A program made the translations under genes and the position numbers. Shown in pieces: positions 53,106-61,867 of a DNA stretch of 61,867 bases (positions are counted from its first letter, which is position 1; each line of letters starts with the position of its first letter). The stretch comes from Lachnospiraceae bacterium (lineage in GTDB: Bacteria; Bacillota; Clostridia; Lachnospirales; Lachnospiraceae), in assembly GCA_017622845.1 (NCBI GenBank), contig JAGAQJ010000048.1, forward strand, positions 1-61,867, written 5' to 3'. A model generated the notes under the pieces. The model saw only the letters and a list, made by a program, of their open reading frames with translations, did no database searches and was not told where the DNA came from.

Positions 53106-53140
53106 AATATTCCTTCCACGCTAAACCCAGCCTTCTTCCG

Positions 53141-54067
53141 CTACCGTGAAGTAGGCAACTGTTTTACAACTCTTAGTCCGTCAACATAATAATCTGTCTC
53201 CTCTGAACCAGCCCCGCATCCAGTATCATTACCGCCATGTCTTTCATTTAAAATAGCAATGCAGGCATTAAATGTTTCCCAATAACCGGGCATTGAACCA
53301 ACACTGTTTACGCCGTCCCATAAGCAATAAAAATATACGTTGTCACCGCCTTCATCAATGACTGTGTATAAGGCATACGGGCATTCTCCGCTATTACTGC
53401 TTGAAACTGTTGCACTTGTATCAGAAGCTGTCGTACCGGTGCTGCTTTCCGTCTGTGTCTCAATCTGATTATCCACTAAGTAACTGTCGCTCACATATGC
53501 TGTGTTTCCGTCAAGCTCAATGCGATACCACCCTGTTTCATTGCACTGCCCCGTAACAGCAACCTCTTGATTCATGGATAACGAACCGACTTTCTCCCCG
53601 TCTGTGTCAGGCAGATTTCTCACAGTCACGGTTGACTTTGCATACTTTGCAGCTGACATGTCGTGAAAGGTGTATGTCAGTATTGTACCCTCTGCGGTTC
53701 TGGTGTCTGTCTCGCCGCAGTTGTCACATTTGGCTGTCTCTGTTCCGTCCGCTGTGTAAGCAGCATCCTCATTATAGACATAGTTTGTGAAGCTGTGACC
53801 TGTCGCCGGAATTGCTTCTGTATAGCTGTCCCCACATTCACAGCTAAAGGTCTTTACCCCGTCTGTCTCACAGGCTGCTTCTGCTGTAACAGCTTCGGTG
53901 TAGGTGTGTTCGTGTGGTGCTTCGGTGGGTTCGGGGGATTGTGCTTCTGCAACGCTTACGGTTTCCTCTGTGCTTTCTGTCAGATTTGTCGTTGCAGTTC
54001 CGCAAGCGGTAAACAAGCTCGTGGTTAATACCGAGACTATTAAGCCTGATACTACTTTCCTTTTCAT
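53141..54067 (-). CDS. Lipoprotein with SH3 domain
   Basis: About 308 residues. Lipobox FTAC near residue 22; a cysteine-bearing middle region with repeats like HSFTNYVYNEDAAYTADGTETAKCDNCGETDTRTAEGT (two CxxC pairs); a bacterial SH3 domain (about 160-210: KSTVTVRNLPDTDGEKVGSLS); a Ser/Thr linker and a C-terminal domain with ECPYALYTV and CGAGSEETDYYV. Surface protein, role unknown. GAGGAC precedes the ATG at 54067. Confidence 0.75.
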   Translation of the reverse strand: MKRKVVSGLIVSVLTTSLFTACGTATTNLTESTEETVSVAEAQSPEPTEAPHEHTYTEAVTAEAACETDGVKTFSCECGDSYTEAIPATGHSFTNYVYNEDAAYTADGTETAKCDNCGETDTRTAEGTILTYTFHDMSAAKYAKSTVTVRNLPDTDGEKVGSLSMNQEVAVTGQCNETGWYRIELDGNTAYVSDSYLVDNQIETQTESSTGTTASDTSATVSSSNSGECPYALYTVIDEGGDNVYFYCLWDGVNSVGSMPGYWETFNACIAILNERHGGNDTGCGAGSEETDYYVDGLRVVKQLPTSR

Positions 54068-54216
54068 AATCTTTTGTCCTCTTTCTTCCTTATTTGGATA
54101 ATACAAATCCTATCGTATTTAATATTAGCATTATTTATTAGTGGTGTCTATTTTAAATATCTTATGATAATGCAATATCTTCCTGTTTATCTTACTTTAT
54201 CATTGAGGTGGTGAAT

Positions 54217-54354
54217 ATGATTTCAGAAAAAATCAAATTTCTAAGAGAACAAAAAGAACTGGCACAATCTGATTTAGCAAAAAAATTGAATATCAACCGT
54301 TCTAGCGTTAATGCCTGGGAAATATGCCTAATATTAAGCCTATTTCAGATTTGA
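54217..54354 (+). pseudogene. XRE-family regulator, truncated
   Basis: A 45-residue frame reads MISEKIKFLREQKELAQ, then DLAKKLNINRSSVNAWE, the complete helix-turn-helix start. It is then cut at about 54320 and runs into the following gene in another frame. Intact members have 60 or more further residues. The junction with the antitoxin gene points to an old deletion. Confidence 0.7.
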
Positions 54355-54584
54355 GAAATTATACAGCAGTTATAAATGAGGTCACATACGGCAACAGAGT
54401 TTATTTAACCCGTAACGGACATGGACAGTGCGCCATCATAGATATGAAAGAATTAGACGAGCTTGACAAACAGAAAGCCCTTTATCAGCTTATGAGCAAA
54501 TTAAATGAGGCGGAAATCTCCATCCGTGAAGAAGGAACGGTATCCGCCGATGAGCTGGAAAAAGAATTGGGGGTATCGGTTTGA
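54324..54584 (+). CDS. Phd/YefM-family antitoxin
   Basis: An 86-residue protein, MPNIKPISDLRNYTAVINEV, then GNRVYLTRNGHGQCAIIDMKELDELDKQ, with a variable acidic C-terminus that binds the toxin. It overlaps the toxin gene by four bases (TTGA) and is thus translationally coupled. It is related to the partial protein at 1-123. It begins inside the truncated XRE frame. Confidence 0.88.
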   Translation: MPNIKPISDLRNYTAVINEVTYGNRVYLTRNGHGQCAIIDMKELDELDKQKALYQLMSKLNEAEISIREEGTVSADELEKELGVSV

Positions 54585-54928
54585 AAAAACTCGAATATTC
54601 ACAAATTGTTAGGCGCAAGCTGAAGGCGCTGAGGGTACGGCTGACAGATGAATTTGGTTCGGAAGCGGCAGGAAAAGCATTGAAGAGGATTACAGATGCA
54701 GCAAGGGGGCTTGAAGATTTTGCAGAAAAAGGTGTTTCTGTATCTTCGATGTATGATATTGACTGTGATTACAGATACCTTTATGCAGGACATAATTACC
54801 TGTTTTACAGAACAGAAAAGGACAAGATTATTATTGTTGAAATGTTCGATGAAAGGAAAGATTTTATGTATAAGCTGTTTGGTATCAGCTCAGTATCTCA
54901 GGAGTCCCGTGATTATTGGAATGAGTAA
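54581..54928 (+). CDS. RelE/ParE-family toxin
   Basis: A 115-residue protein starting at a TTG that overlaps the antitoxin stop. The pattern IVRRKLKALRVRLTDEFGSEAA then YDIDCDYRYLYAGHNYLFYRTEKDKIIIVEMFDERKDFMYKLFG is typical of RelE/ParE toxins (mRNA interferase or gyrase poison). It is controlled by the antitoxin upstream. Confidence 0.88.
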   Translation: MKKLEYSQIVRRKLKALRVRLTDEFGSEAAGKALKRITDAARGLEDFAEKGVSVSSMYDIDCDYRYLYAGHNYLFYRTEKDKIIIVEMFDERKDFMYKLFGISSVSQESRDYWNE

Positions 54929-54963
54929 CAGAAAAGGAAAATTAAACAGGCGGTAAGAAAAAC

Positions 54964-54996
54964 AACATCAGGCTGGTTCAGGTCTGGTGTTTTTTG
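54964..54996 (+). terminator. Terminator after the toxin gene
   Basis: AACATCAG and CTGGTGTT (8 bp, one G-T pair) followed by a T-run. Confidence 0.65.
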
Positions 54997-55009
54997 TTAC
55001 TGCAACGAG

Positions 55010-55320
55010 AAAAACGGACATTGTGCCTGCACAAATGGACGTTTGACGACTGCTACACAGCCGGGCGGATTTTCTGCCTGGCTGTGTTTAAGGAGGTGGT
55101 TAAAGCACAACGTGTCAGGGAAAGCCTGACTATCATTATTCCGGGAATATTCCCGTTTTTATAGATAACAAATAACAAGACAGACAGGAATGCAGACTCA
55201 TTGAACCGCTAATGTTCAATGAAATGTATCATTCCATTCGGAGAATAAGCCGGATCGGAATGATACAGATTCCTTTCTGCCTTAGTCTCCGTTATCTGTC
55301 ACAAAACAGAAAAGGAGATT
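55010..55320 (+). other. Non-coding region with several hairpins, remnant of a conjugative element
   Basis: Contains a 14-bp stem ACACAGCCGGGCGG/CTGCCTGGCTGTGT (55055-55087), a terminator-like CGGGAATATTCCCG plus T-run (55142-55160), TTGAAC/GTTCAA (55200-55219) and GTATCATTCC/GGAATGATAC (55228-55266). The style matches regulatory and transfer-origin regions of Tn916/Tn1549-like elements (inference). Confidence 0.4.
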
Positions 55321-55325
55321 ATTTT

Positions 55326-55394
55326 ATGCGTAGAACAGAAGTAGCAGTAAAGGATCGGGAGAATAAGAAGGGCTTAGTAAGACTGTTTTCATAA
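55326..55394 (+). pseudogene. 5' fragment of a mobile-element gene
   Basis: A 22-codon frame, MRRTEVAVKDRENKKGLVRL, with a good AGGAG ribosome binding site eight bases upstream, ending abruptly where the minus-strand YobI-like fragment begins. Likely the start of an element gene cut by rearrangement. Confidence 0.4.
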
Positions 55395-55633
55395 AAAAAT
55401 GTCATATAATCATTATAGGATTCATCTATATAACCATTCCATATAAGATATTTTAGCAATGCGAAATATTCATTCGCATTTATCTCTTTATACTCAATAA
55501 TATCCCCTATTTCATTTTGGTCTGTAATCCGGAATGTCTCGTCTACATTCTCTCTTGTAATAGTCTCATGCAATGCTTTATTTTCGATAATACTATACTC
55601 TTCCTGCAACAGTGACAGTTCTTTATAAAATCA
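55385..55633 (-). pseudogene. Fragment of a YobI-like P-loop NTPase gene
   Basis: The frame reads FYKELSLLQEEYSIIENKALHE, then GYIDESYNDYMTFFYENSL, a pattern I recall from YobI-type giant NTPases. Neither a start nor the end of the gene is present; both sides stop at junctions. It is a leftover of a larger, probably defence-related, gene. Confidence 0.45.
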
Positions 55634-55689
55634 AAACACCCTCTCTTCCTTTCCTTCTATCTTACTTATAGTGAAAGATATTTTCGTTT

Positions 55690-57072
55690 TTAATCAACAT
55701 CTGGATCAATCCTAATATCAAATTCTCCTGCTGCCAATTCTTTCACAGTTTCATATGTAAAATCCACATTAGTTATGTCGAATCCATCTTCTGGTTCTCT
55801 TGTTATATCTTCGAAACTAATTGCCATGTCAACTATCACAGTTCCTTCAATACAAAAATCTACACTTCCAATATGACTTACACCCCTATTTACATATTCT
55901 GAAACTTCCACACTTCCATAAATTGCATACTCAGCCTCCAGATAAAATAATCCTAATGCTCTGTCATATTCAAATTTAATCGGTGCTGTTATATTTTCAT
56001 AGGTTATATCCAAATCATCTACACCTTCAAATGTTCCTCCGAAAATGTAAAAACCCGAATCATAAAATACTCTATATATGCTGTCCAATTCGTTGAAATG
56101 TTCGTCTATTTGCTGAATTAATATATCATCTTTCTTTTCATCAATATACTTTAATACTGCTTTCTCAAATTTTAGCTTCTCTATCAAATCATTTATCCTT
56201 GCTTCCAGTAATCCCATTGCTTCTCCATAATGCTCTAGAAAAGCCAAAAAATTACAAACCTCAATTTTGCCCAGAGCATTTGTTGCCTGATCATACTCTT
56301 CATACAGCACTGGAGCTAATTTTTTACCGCCTCTTTCACTAAACCAGTCTTTCTTTTTCTCATCCTCGATAAAAAGTGTATTGATTTTGGTGCCGGTTAC
56401 TCTTCTTAATAACTCTTTCCATATAATCAAATCACCATATTTTCTATAAAAATCGCCACCATCAAAATCAGATTTCTTTTCTTCATCTGTAAATCCCGGT
56501 GCTATTTTGTATTTATAACGTATTTCTCCTTCCTCACATATTTGTGCTTTTTCCATAATTGTGAAATCCTTGGTTTGCGAATTTTCATATATCTCATCAA
56601 CAAGTTCACTTACAATATCTTCTTCACAAATAACTGCCAGTTCTTCTGTATAGATTCTTTCTAACTCTTCATATCCATTTTTAAATTTCTGAATAACTGC
56701 CTGAAAATCACTTAAAATAGAACTTTTAAGTTCTTCTCCATCGGTCCGTTGTTTGCGTCTAAAATTTTCAAATGTCTGTCCTACAATGTCCTTTGTTCTT
56801 TCCAATTCCTTAATACAATTTATACGAGCATTTTTATAATATTCAATTACCTCATCCTTCTTGCTTTTGGCATTTCTAGAAAACTCTCTATATACTTGAT
56901 TGGGTATCCAAAATTGTTCTTTATTTTCTCTGTTTTTTTCAACAATTTCTATCAATGCCAAGGGATGAATTGTGTATAGATTCAGCCAGACATTCGAATC
57001 CATTACAACCAATGTATCATCACTGTTAAATGCAATTGTTAATTCATAATCCACTTCTCTTTTGTCCGCCAT
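55690..57072 (-). CDS. PIN-like domain protein, putative nuclease
   Basis: A 460-residue protein. N-terminal PIN-like domain (about 20-250): TLVVMDSNVWLNLY with Asp 25, FWIPNQVYREFSRNAKSKKDE, and later acidic blocks DGGDFYRKYGDLIIWKELLRRV and TLFIEDEKKKDWF that complete a metal site. The middle is helical; the C-terminal part is rich in strands. PIN-like proteins of this type are predicted RNases of conflict systems. It is the last gene of a minus-strand cluster, 25 bases after the ATP-binding regulator. Confidence 0.78.
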   Translation of the reverse strand: MADKREVDYELTIAFNSDDTLVVMDSNVWLNLYTIHPLALIEIVEKNRENKEQFWIPNQVYREFSRNAKSKKDEVIEYYKNARINCIKELERTKDIVGQTFENFRRKQRTDGEELKSSILSDFQAVIQKFKNGYEELERIYTEELAVICEEDIVSELVDEIYENSQTKDFTIMEKAQICEEGEIRYKYKIAPGFTDEEKKSDFDGGDFYRKYGDLIIWKELLRRVTGTKINTLFIEDEKKKDWFSERGGKKLAPVLYEEYDQATNALGKIEVCNFLAFLEHYGEAMGLLEARINDLIEKLKFEKAVLKYIDEKKDDILIQQIDEHFNELDSIYRVFYDSGFYIFGGTFEGVDDLDITYENITAPIKFEYDRALGLFYLEAEYAIYGSVEVSEYVNRGVSHIGSVDFCIEGTVIVDMAISFEDITREPEDGFDITNVDFTYETVKELAAGEFDIRIDPDVD

Positions 57073-57097
57073 AATCTATACCTCTTTTTAAGCCCCT

Positions 57098-58531
57098 TTA
57101 TTTATCTTTTACTTGCCAATAACCACCTTTATTAGCACCAACTCGCACTAATATTCCAATATTCACAATTTCTTTCATGCTCTTCTTAACTGCACTTATG
57201 GAAATATTTAATTGCTCTGCAATTTCTGCCTGTGTTACCCTCGGCTCTTTCAAAATAATATCTACAATTTTCTGCTGTGTTTTATTAAGATTTTTTAGTA
57301 CACTTTTTGGTTCACTTTCTGGTGCACTTTTCGGTACATTTTGATAAATTTCATTATAAGATGGTCTATATAAATTCACCCTAAAGCTGTCACCAATCTC
57401 CAACAATTCCGGCTCTCTGATACCATATTCCTTGCAGGAGCTAAACATTCTCTTAATACCAGTTCCCCAGCTTTCGATAATTTTCATCCTGCTAAACACT
57501 TCTGCAATACATCTGTTGCGAATTTTGGAACCACCTTCCTTAATCTGCTCTATTGTCAGACCTCCATAAAGCATTCCCGGAGAAGTCACTTCTACTCTGT
57601 CATCATACACTGCTACCTGCACACAAGCTCTGTCTAAAAAATTTCTATGCGTTATGGCATTTACAATAGCTTCTCTGATGGCCTCCGTTGGTATTTCGTA
57701 TGCATCAGTTCTTACAAGACCATTTATCTCTGCTCCCAAATTGATATGCTTCAATACAAATTCATAGGCTTCTTCAATCTGCTCATAAAGCGGACCTTCA
57801 AAGTCTCTTTTGTCAATAAATACAACCCTTTCAGTACCTTTAAATAATGCACACTGAATTTTTGCAAATGGGAATGTATTATCCGTCAATAAAACAAATG
57901 CATTCGTCGGCACCAATGTTCCATCCATATTTTTAAGAACACCCCAATTAACCAGATTTTGTATTGTGACATCTTTTACTTTCTCTTTATCACTTTTCGT
58001 TCTTGCTGCTTCTACCATATAGTTTTTAATAGCAGCACACAATTCTTCTGCCTTCTCCGCATCATACTTCTGCTTTACACAGACCATCTCATCAAAAGAA
58101 TGATTAGTCCCCTGCAATTCTAAATCCTTCAAAATTGCTTCATCGTCAGGTCTTGATGTTCCGGACACTCTGATATAAGTACCTGATTCTTTTCCAAGTG
58201 ATTTGATATAGTATGGTCTACTTGCCCCTGGATATATTTCAACCACAATCACGCTCTTGCCATCAAGAGTATCTACCCCAATATTGGGAAATATCTGAGG
58301 ATAGCACATGTCTGAAATGGTATTGGTGATGTTGTCCATAATCTTAAAAACTTCATCCTTATCAACACCTACTATTTCATGTGTTTCATCATCCACGCCA
58401 ATAATAATCTTGCCACCTGCTGTGTTAGCAAATGCAATGACACTCTTTATATACTTTTCGCTTATCTTAGGAACTTCAACCTTAAACTCGATATTGGTTG
58501 ATTCCCCTGCCCTAATTTCATCTGCTAACAT
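57098..58531 (-). CDS. AlbA/Schlafen-type ATP-binding regulator with winged helix
   Basis: A 477-residue protein. N-terminal AlbA_2 domain (about 1-130: ESTNIEFKVEVPKISEKYIKSVIAFANTAGGKIIIGVDDE). Middle ATP-binding (HATPase_c_4-like) part with EAIREAIVNAITHRNFLDR and the GGSKIRNRCIAEVFSRMKIIESWGTGIKRM block. C-terminal winged helix (about 415-470: VTQAEIAEQLNISISAVKKSMKEIV). These proteins act as transcription regulators or parts of defence modules. It lies 25 bases from its neighbours on both sides. Confidence 0.9.
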   Translation of the reverse strand: MLADEIRAGESTNIEFKVEVPKISEKYIKSVIAFANTAGGKIIIGVDDETHEIVGVDKDEVFKIMDNITNTISDMCYPQIFPNIGVDTLDGKSVIVVEIYPGASRPYYIKSLGKESGTYIRVSGTSRPDDEAILKDLELQGTNHSFDEMVCVKQKYDAEKAEELCAAIKNYMVEAARTKSDKEKVKDVTIQNLVNWGVLKNMDGTLVPTNAFVLLTDNTFPFAKIQCALFKGTERVVFIDKRDFEGPLYEQIEEAYEFVLKHINLGAEINGLVRTDAYEIPTEAIREAIVNAITHRNFLDRACVQVAVYDDRVEVTSPGMLYGGLTIEQIKEGGSKIRNRCIAEVFSRMKIIESWGTGIKRMFSSCKEYGIREPELLEIGDSFRVNLYRPSYNEIYQNVPKSAPESEPKSVLKNLNKTQQKIVDIILKEPRVTQAEIAEQLNISISAVKKSMKEIVNIGILVRVGANKGGYWQVKDK

Positions 58532-58556
58532 CCTCTATTTCCTCCTCATTTTTATT

Positions 58557-59792
58557 TTAGTAGAAAACTATGTCTTTGCCTTGTAATAAATAATCTGGTA
58601 TATCTACACCTTTTGCTAATGGATGCCCCATAAACAATATTCTTATTGCTCTTATCGCCCTGTATGTATTTATCATCAGTTCTTTTTGCTTTTCATAAAC
58701 ATGCATATCATACTTATTATCTGTTAATTCATGCGCTGGCACCTGTCTAATCTTCCTAATATATTTTATCGGATTAACAATAATCTCGTCCATATCAAAA
58801 TCAGATCTAACATTCTTTTTGAGCCATTCTTGCAGCATAACTATGCTTCCCTTGTCTCTTCCGTCTTCATCTTTACGTTCTATTTTTGCAATTAACAGCG
58901 AATCCTTTTGGAATGTTTTAATTGAAATATTATGCACCACCAGCTTTTCCATTACCAAAACAAAATCGCAGTAATTCTTAAGTGTTGGCAACAAAATACT
59001 TCTATAACCTTCTGGCATTTCATTATAACCTGTATCATATACATGTGCAAAAAGTTCCGGCAACTCCATCTTTTTACATTGTTCATTAATAACTTTCATT
59101 TCATCTAAAAGTGCGTGAAAAATCCAGTGTTGTGTTACCCAACGTCCTTCAAGCAAATTCTTTACAAATCCATCATTTATCTTACAAGACTCCTGATTCT
59201 CTAGTTCAAACCCTTTCCACAACATTTGAATACGAGGTGCCAATCTTGCCAAATCTATTACAAATACACCGATTGCCCTATTTAATTTATTCCCATCAAT
59301 ATAGGCCATTCCATAATCCTTAATATATTCATTTTCGCCAGATTCATCATAAAACTCATCTTTAATGGAAATGCATCCTCTATATCCATTGTCCATTATT
59401 AAAAACTTAGGATTATTGTTATATCTTTCCAATATTTCCACATCAAAAAATATTATATCAAACTGTGCCTTTCCATTCTGCATAAGAGCAGTATATGGAC
59501 GTTGATAATCTATTTTAACCTTCTCTAATGCCTTATCAGTCGGATAGAAGCAGGTATGTGAATCTACATCCTTAGCATTCTCTATTTGATGCTCTTTTGA
59601 TAACCCCAACTCAAATCCTTTAATATGTGGATTCAAAACATCTTTCTCAGATATTGTCTCCACCATTCCTTCGTTGATTAACTCTACCATTGCCCCTACA
59701 TCATAATCATCTATATCATAAATGGGCAATCCGTTAAATCTGCTGGAACCCAAATAAAAGTTTATTATTTCATTTAACAACTTCTCTTTCAT
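58557..59792 (-). CDS. Unknown protein with possible HEPN-like C-terminus
   Basis: A 411-residue protein. N-terminal part suggests a winged helix followed by a DVLNPHIKGFELGLSKEHQIEN motif. The C-terminal segment KYIRKIRQVPAHELTDNKYD fits the HEPN motif R-x4-H (RQVPAH) in a long-helix context. No further family is recognised. The start at 59792 is preferred because AAAGGA is spaced before it. It sits between the HEPN-like gene and the AlbA gene. Confidence 0.55.
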   Translation of the reverse strand: MKEKLLNEIINFYLGSSRFNGLPIYDIDDYDVGAMVELINEGMVETISEKDVLNPHIKGFELGLSKEHQIENAKDVDSHTCFYPTDKALEKVKIDYQRPYTALMQNGKAQFDIIFFDVEILERYNNNPKFLIMDNGYRGCISIKDEFYDESGENEYIKDYGMAYIDGNKLNRAIGVFVIDLARLAPRIQMLWKGFELENQESCKINDGFVKNLLEGRWVTQHWIFHALLDEMKVINEQCKKMELPELFAHVYDTGYNEMPEGYRSILLPTLKNYCDFVLVMEKLVVHNISIKTFQKDSLLIAKIERKDEDGRDKGSIVMLQEWLKKNVRSDFDMDEIIVNPIKYIRKIRQVPAHELTDNKYDMHVYEKQKELMINTYRAIRAIRILFMGHPLAKGVDIPDYLLQGKDIVFY

Positions 59793-59847
59793 CGCCTTCA
59801 TCCTTTACAAAACTAAAATGCCTATTCTTTGAAGCCCCTTTTCTATA

Positions 59848-60868
59848 CTACCTCAACAAACCTCTCGTTTGTAGTGTATTGATTCGTGCCAACAAACCTA
59901 TCACATATTCTCTCTTTATACCTTTAAATGTTTTATCGGCAATACTGCCATATTGATTTTTTGCAAAAGAAATAAAATTCTGTATCATTTCTCTTACAGC
60001 ACAACGCAGTTCTCTTAACTCTTCTTTTGTGATATTTAAATTATTTCCTTCATGCGTTTCATTGGAACGTTCTTTATACATTCTCAGTGCTTTATCATGC
60101 ATAGACTGCACATCTGCATCTTGTGCAATTGCGGCTGCCAATCGATTCGCAAACTTTTCTTTTTTTCCACCGCTTTTGTCATTTGAATTGTAACCTATCA
60201 GGATAATTTCAGCCAGAGTCACAAGATTCTTATATGCATCATCATATCTAGAAGCACTATATCCTCTTCCAAAACGCTCCATAATATCTTTCAATTCAGC
60301 TATTAATGCTTCCGGTAGCCCTACCATGTTCTCAAAACAAGTCAAATTATCATTATTCCACTCATATAGGTCATCATATACACTAATAGGATTATCTTGA
60401 GAAGACACCCCTCTTCTGTTAATATTATTGCACTTATAATTTGCCTTCATTTTATAAATTTTATCAGCAATTTCTATGTTTCCCTCTTGGGTTAATCTTA
60501 ACATAGACAATATACAAAAAAATCTCTTCATTCCATTTAGCAGTAATTGTGTCGAAATACTCCCCAGCCTTCTCAGTTCCTCCTAACATCTCCCCTATTG
60601 AAAAGTATTCTAATGGCATTGAATTATTTTCGGTTTTATACAAAAAGATAAACTCCGGGGTGGCTTCATCGGCAAGATTACTTGCTATATACTTAATATC
60701 CAAGTTACCCCTTGCATTTACTACTTCATCATATAGAGGAGTATCATTGAGTTTCAAACGTTTCAGCTCATAACCATACGGCATTTCCAAAATTAATAAT
60801 GCATCTGTAGCACCTAACACAACTGCCCATAATTCTATATTCACAGAGCCAACTATAGCCATAACCAA
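59848..60868 (-). pseudogene. HEPN-like gene with frameshift
   Basis: Two overlapping frames form one protein of about 338 residues. The first reads from 60868 to about TAKWNEEIF; the second continues CILSMLRLTQEGNIEIADKI. The change occurs in a run of seven T near 60515; six T would restore the frame. The C-terminal part has MYKERSNETHEGNNLNI, a HEPN RNase motif (R-x4-H), followed by typical helices (ELRELRCAVREMI). It would be the first gene of the minus-strand cluster. The frameshift may be real, a phase-variable slippage site, or a sequencing error. Confidence 0.6.
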
Positions 60869-61009
60869 TCCCCTTTACATCTGCTTCGTTCTTATGTAAA
60901 TAAGCACATTTATTATACCATTTCCCACATAAAAAGAATACCACATTATTTACATCCCCTACATAATTTGGCCACTCTGTGTGTCATCCCTGCCTTTTTC
61001 TTAGTCATA

Positions 61010-61628
61010 TCAGATTTCCTGTTCCATGACGACTCCCGACTGAAACTGGATGATCTGTTTCTCAGCAGAGACTACTTTAACGCTTGCAATCAGCCTTCTG
61101 ACAAGGTCATTATCAAATTCCGGTATCTGACAAGTGCTTTGGCTTATAAAAGCGTCCATGTCCTTTACCCTCTGTTCATAACTTTCTGCCAGTCTTTTCT
61201 TCTTTCTGGTCTCTGTCTACTCCCTCTTTAAGTTTTCTATTTCCTCTGTAATGCTCCAATAGCGTTCATCAAATTCCTGCGTGTAGTGTAGGAGTCTGTC
61301 TTTGCGTTCTCGGCAATCAGAGCCACCATTTCTTGCTGTTTTGCTTTCATCTTGTCCCCATATTCATCCGACTCCTGCTCCTTTCCGTGGCTACCGATCA
61401 CCCGTATGACATTGTGTCGGAAAGCTCCTACGAAATCTCCATCATTTCTGGTAATCCGGTGGATGGTCTCCATGACCACCCTGTTTAATGCTTCCTCTTC
61501 CAGTGTCTCAGAGTCGCCGCACTTCTTCACTCCATTGGTCAGTCGATTCGAGCATCTCCAAACAATCTTCTTTTTGCCGTCTCTCGCCCATGTGACTCTT
61601 CGGTATTCCTGTACTCATTTTCCACACA
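61010..61628 (-). pseudogene. Large serine recombinase, decayed 3' part
   Basis: The minus strand encodes EYRRVTWARDGKKKIVWRCSN, then ALNRVVMETIHRITRNDGDF, a frameshift near 61285, NLKRE with an in-frame stop, then SYEQRVKDMDAFISQSTCQ and VRRLIASVKVVSAEKQIIQ ending at TGA (61010-61012). This is the zinc-ribbon and C-terminal part of a recombinase of conjugative or mobilisable elements. The N-terminal part is missing, cut by the IS3-like element at about 61628. Confidence 0.8.
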
Positions 61629-61647
61629 GTGAAGTGCTATAATAAAG

Positions 61648-61677
61648 TTGTAACAGGAGTGGTTAATAAGATATAAT
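61648..61677 (+). promoter_or_regulatory. Promoter of the IS3-like transposase
   Basis: TTGTAA (61648-61653) and TATAAT (61672-61677) are 18 bases apart, 29 bases before the start codon. Confidence 0.6.
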
Positions 61678-61705
61678 AACATTACAAAGAAAAGAGGTAC
61701 TTATT

Positions 61706-61867
61706 ATGCCGCGAAGTTACACACCTGAATTAAAAAAGAAAATTGTCCGCCTCCATTTAGAAGAAGGACGCACTATCAAAAGTCTCATGACAGAGTATGG
61801 CGTTTCCAAGACCAGCGTTTCTAAATGGTGTGCAGAATTCAGCAAAGAATGCCAGACTCAAGCCATC
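61706..61867 (+). mobile_element. IS3-family element, orfA (partial)
   Basis: The first 54 codons of an IS3-type OrfA: PRSYTPELKKKIVRLHLEEG, then TEYGVSKTSVSKWCAEFS (helix-turn-helix). AAGAGG precedes the ATG. The element continues beyond the window; its left end is near 61628, inside the recombinase remnant. Confidence 0.85.

Overview
The window looks like chromosome of an anaerobic Firmicute of the Clostridia, most likely a Lachnospiraceae member (inference). Supporting signs are a glycyl T-box leader, low to medium GC, strong GGAGG ribosome binding sites, a long-form Hpf, DUF4358, DUF368 and NlpC/P60 proteins, and Glu/Thr/Ser-rich linkers on exported proteins.

Region 1 (1-44,100) is mostly core chromosome, nearly all on the minus strand. 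It starts with a partial Phd/YefM antitoxin, a palindromic repeat and an intact T-box leader followed by a decayed glyQS. Next come two MBOAT acyltransferase plus SGNH/DHHW cassettes (2.1-4.8 kb and 6.8-9.5 kb) flanking an ECF sigma/anti-sigma pair and a DUF4358 lipoprotein, probably for O-acylation of a cell-surface polymer. After these lie dapF, a GDP-mannose pyrophosphorylase gene, an ANTAR regulator beside glnA, hslO, a methyltransferase, DUF368, hisC, a large membrane protein, lipoproteins, a YwqG-like protein, a polysaccharide deacetylase, a 1239-residue multidomain GH53 galactanase behind a LacI-type operator, a membrane-anchored lipase-like hydrolase, aroA, a HelD-like helicase, an EAL-domain protein, a MarR/membrane-protein pair, a serine recombinase beside a truncated M23 peptidase gene, hpf and an SH3-NlpC/P60 hydrolase.

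Region 2 (44,100-61,867) is an accessory, AT-richer island. It holds a tyrosine recombinase whose stop codon lies inside a 24-bp sequence repeated perfectly and in inverse orientation 5.4 kb away. The segment between the two copies carries a KamA-type radical SAM enzyme, a TIR protein with a STAND-like ATPase/TPR protein, and a D-Ala-D-Ala-ligase-like ATP-grasp enzyme. This arrangement is that of an invertible (phase-variable) island. Just outside lies a TIR-SLOG fusion. Further right are debris of mobile elements, a RelE/Phd toxin-antitoxin pair, and a minus-strand cluster of a frameshifted HEPN-like gene, a second possible HEPN-like gene, an AlbA/Schlafen-type ATP-binding regulator and a PIN-like nuclease. 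The island ends in a decayed serine recombinase interrupted by an IS3-like element that runs off the window.

The best candidates for something new are the invertible TIR/STAND/KamA/ATP-grasp segment, the TIR-SLOG fusion, and the HEPN/AlbA/PIN cluster. All functional statements rest on motif recognition by eye; no database search was run.
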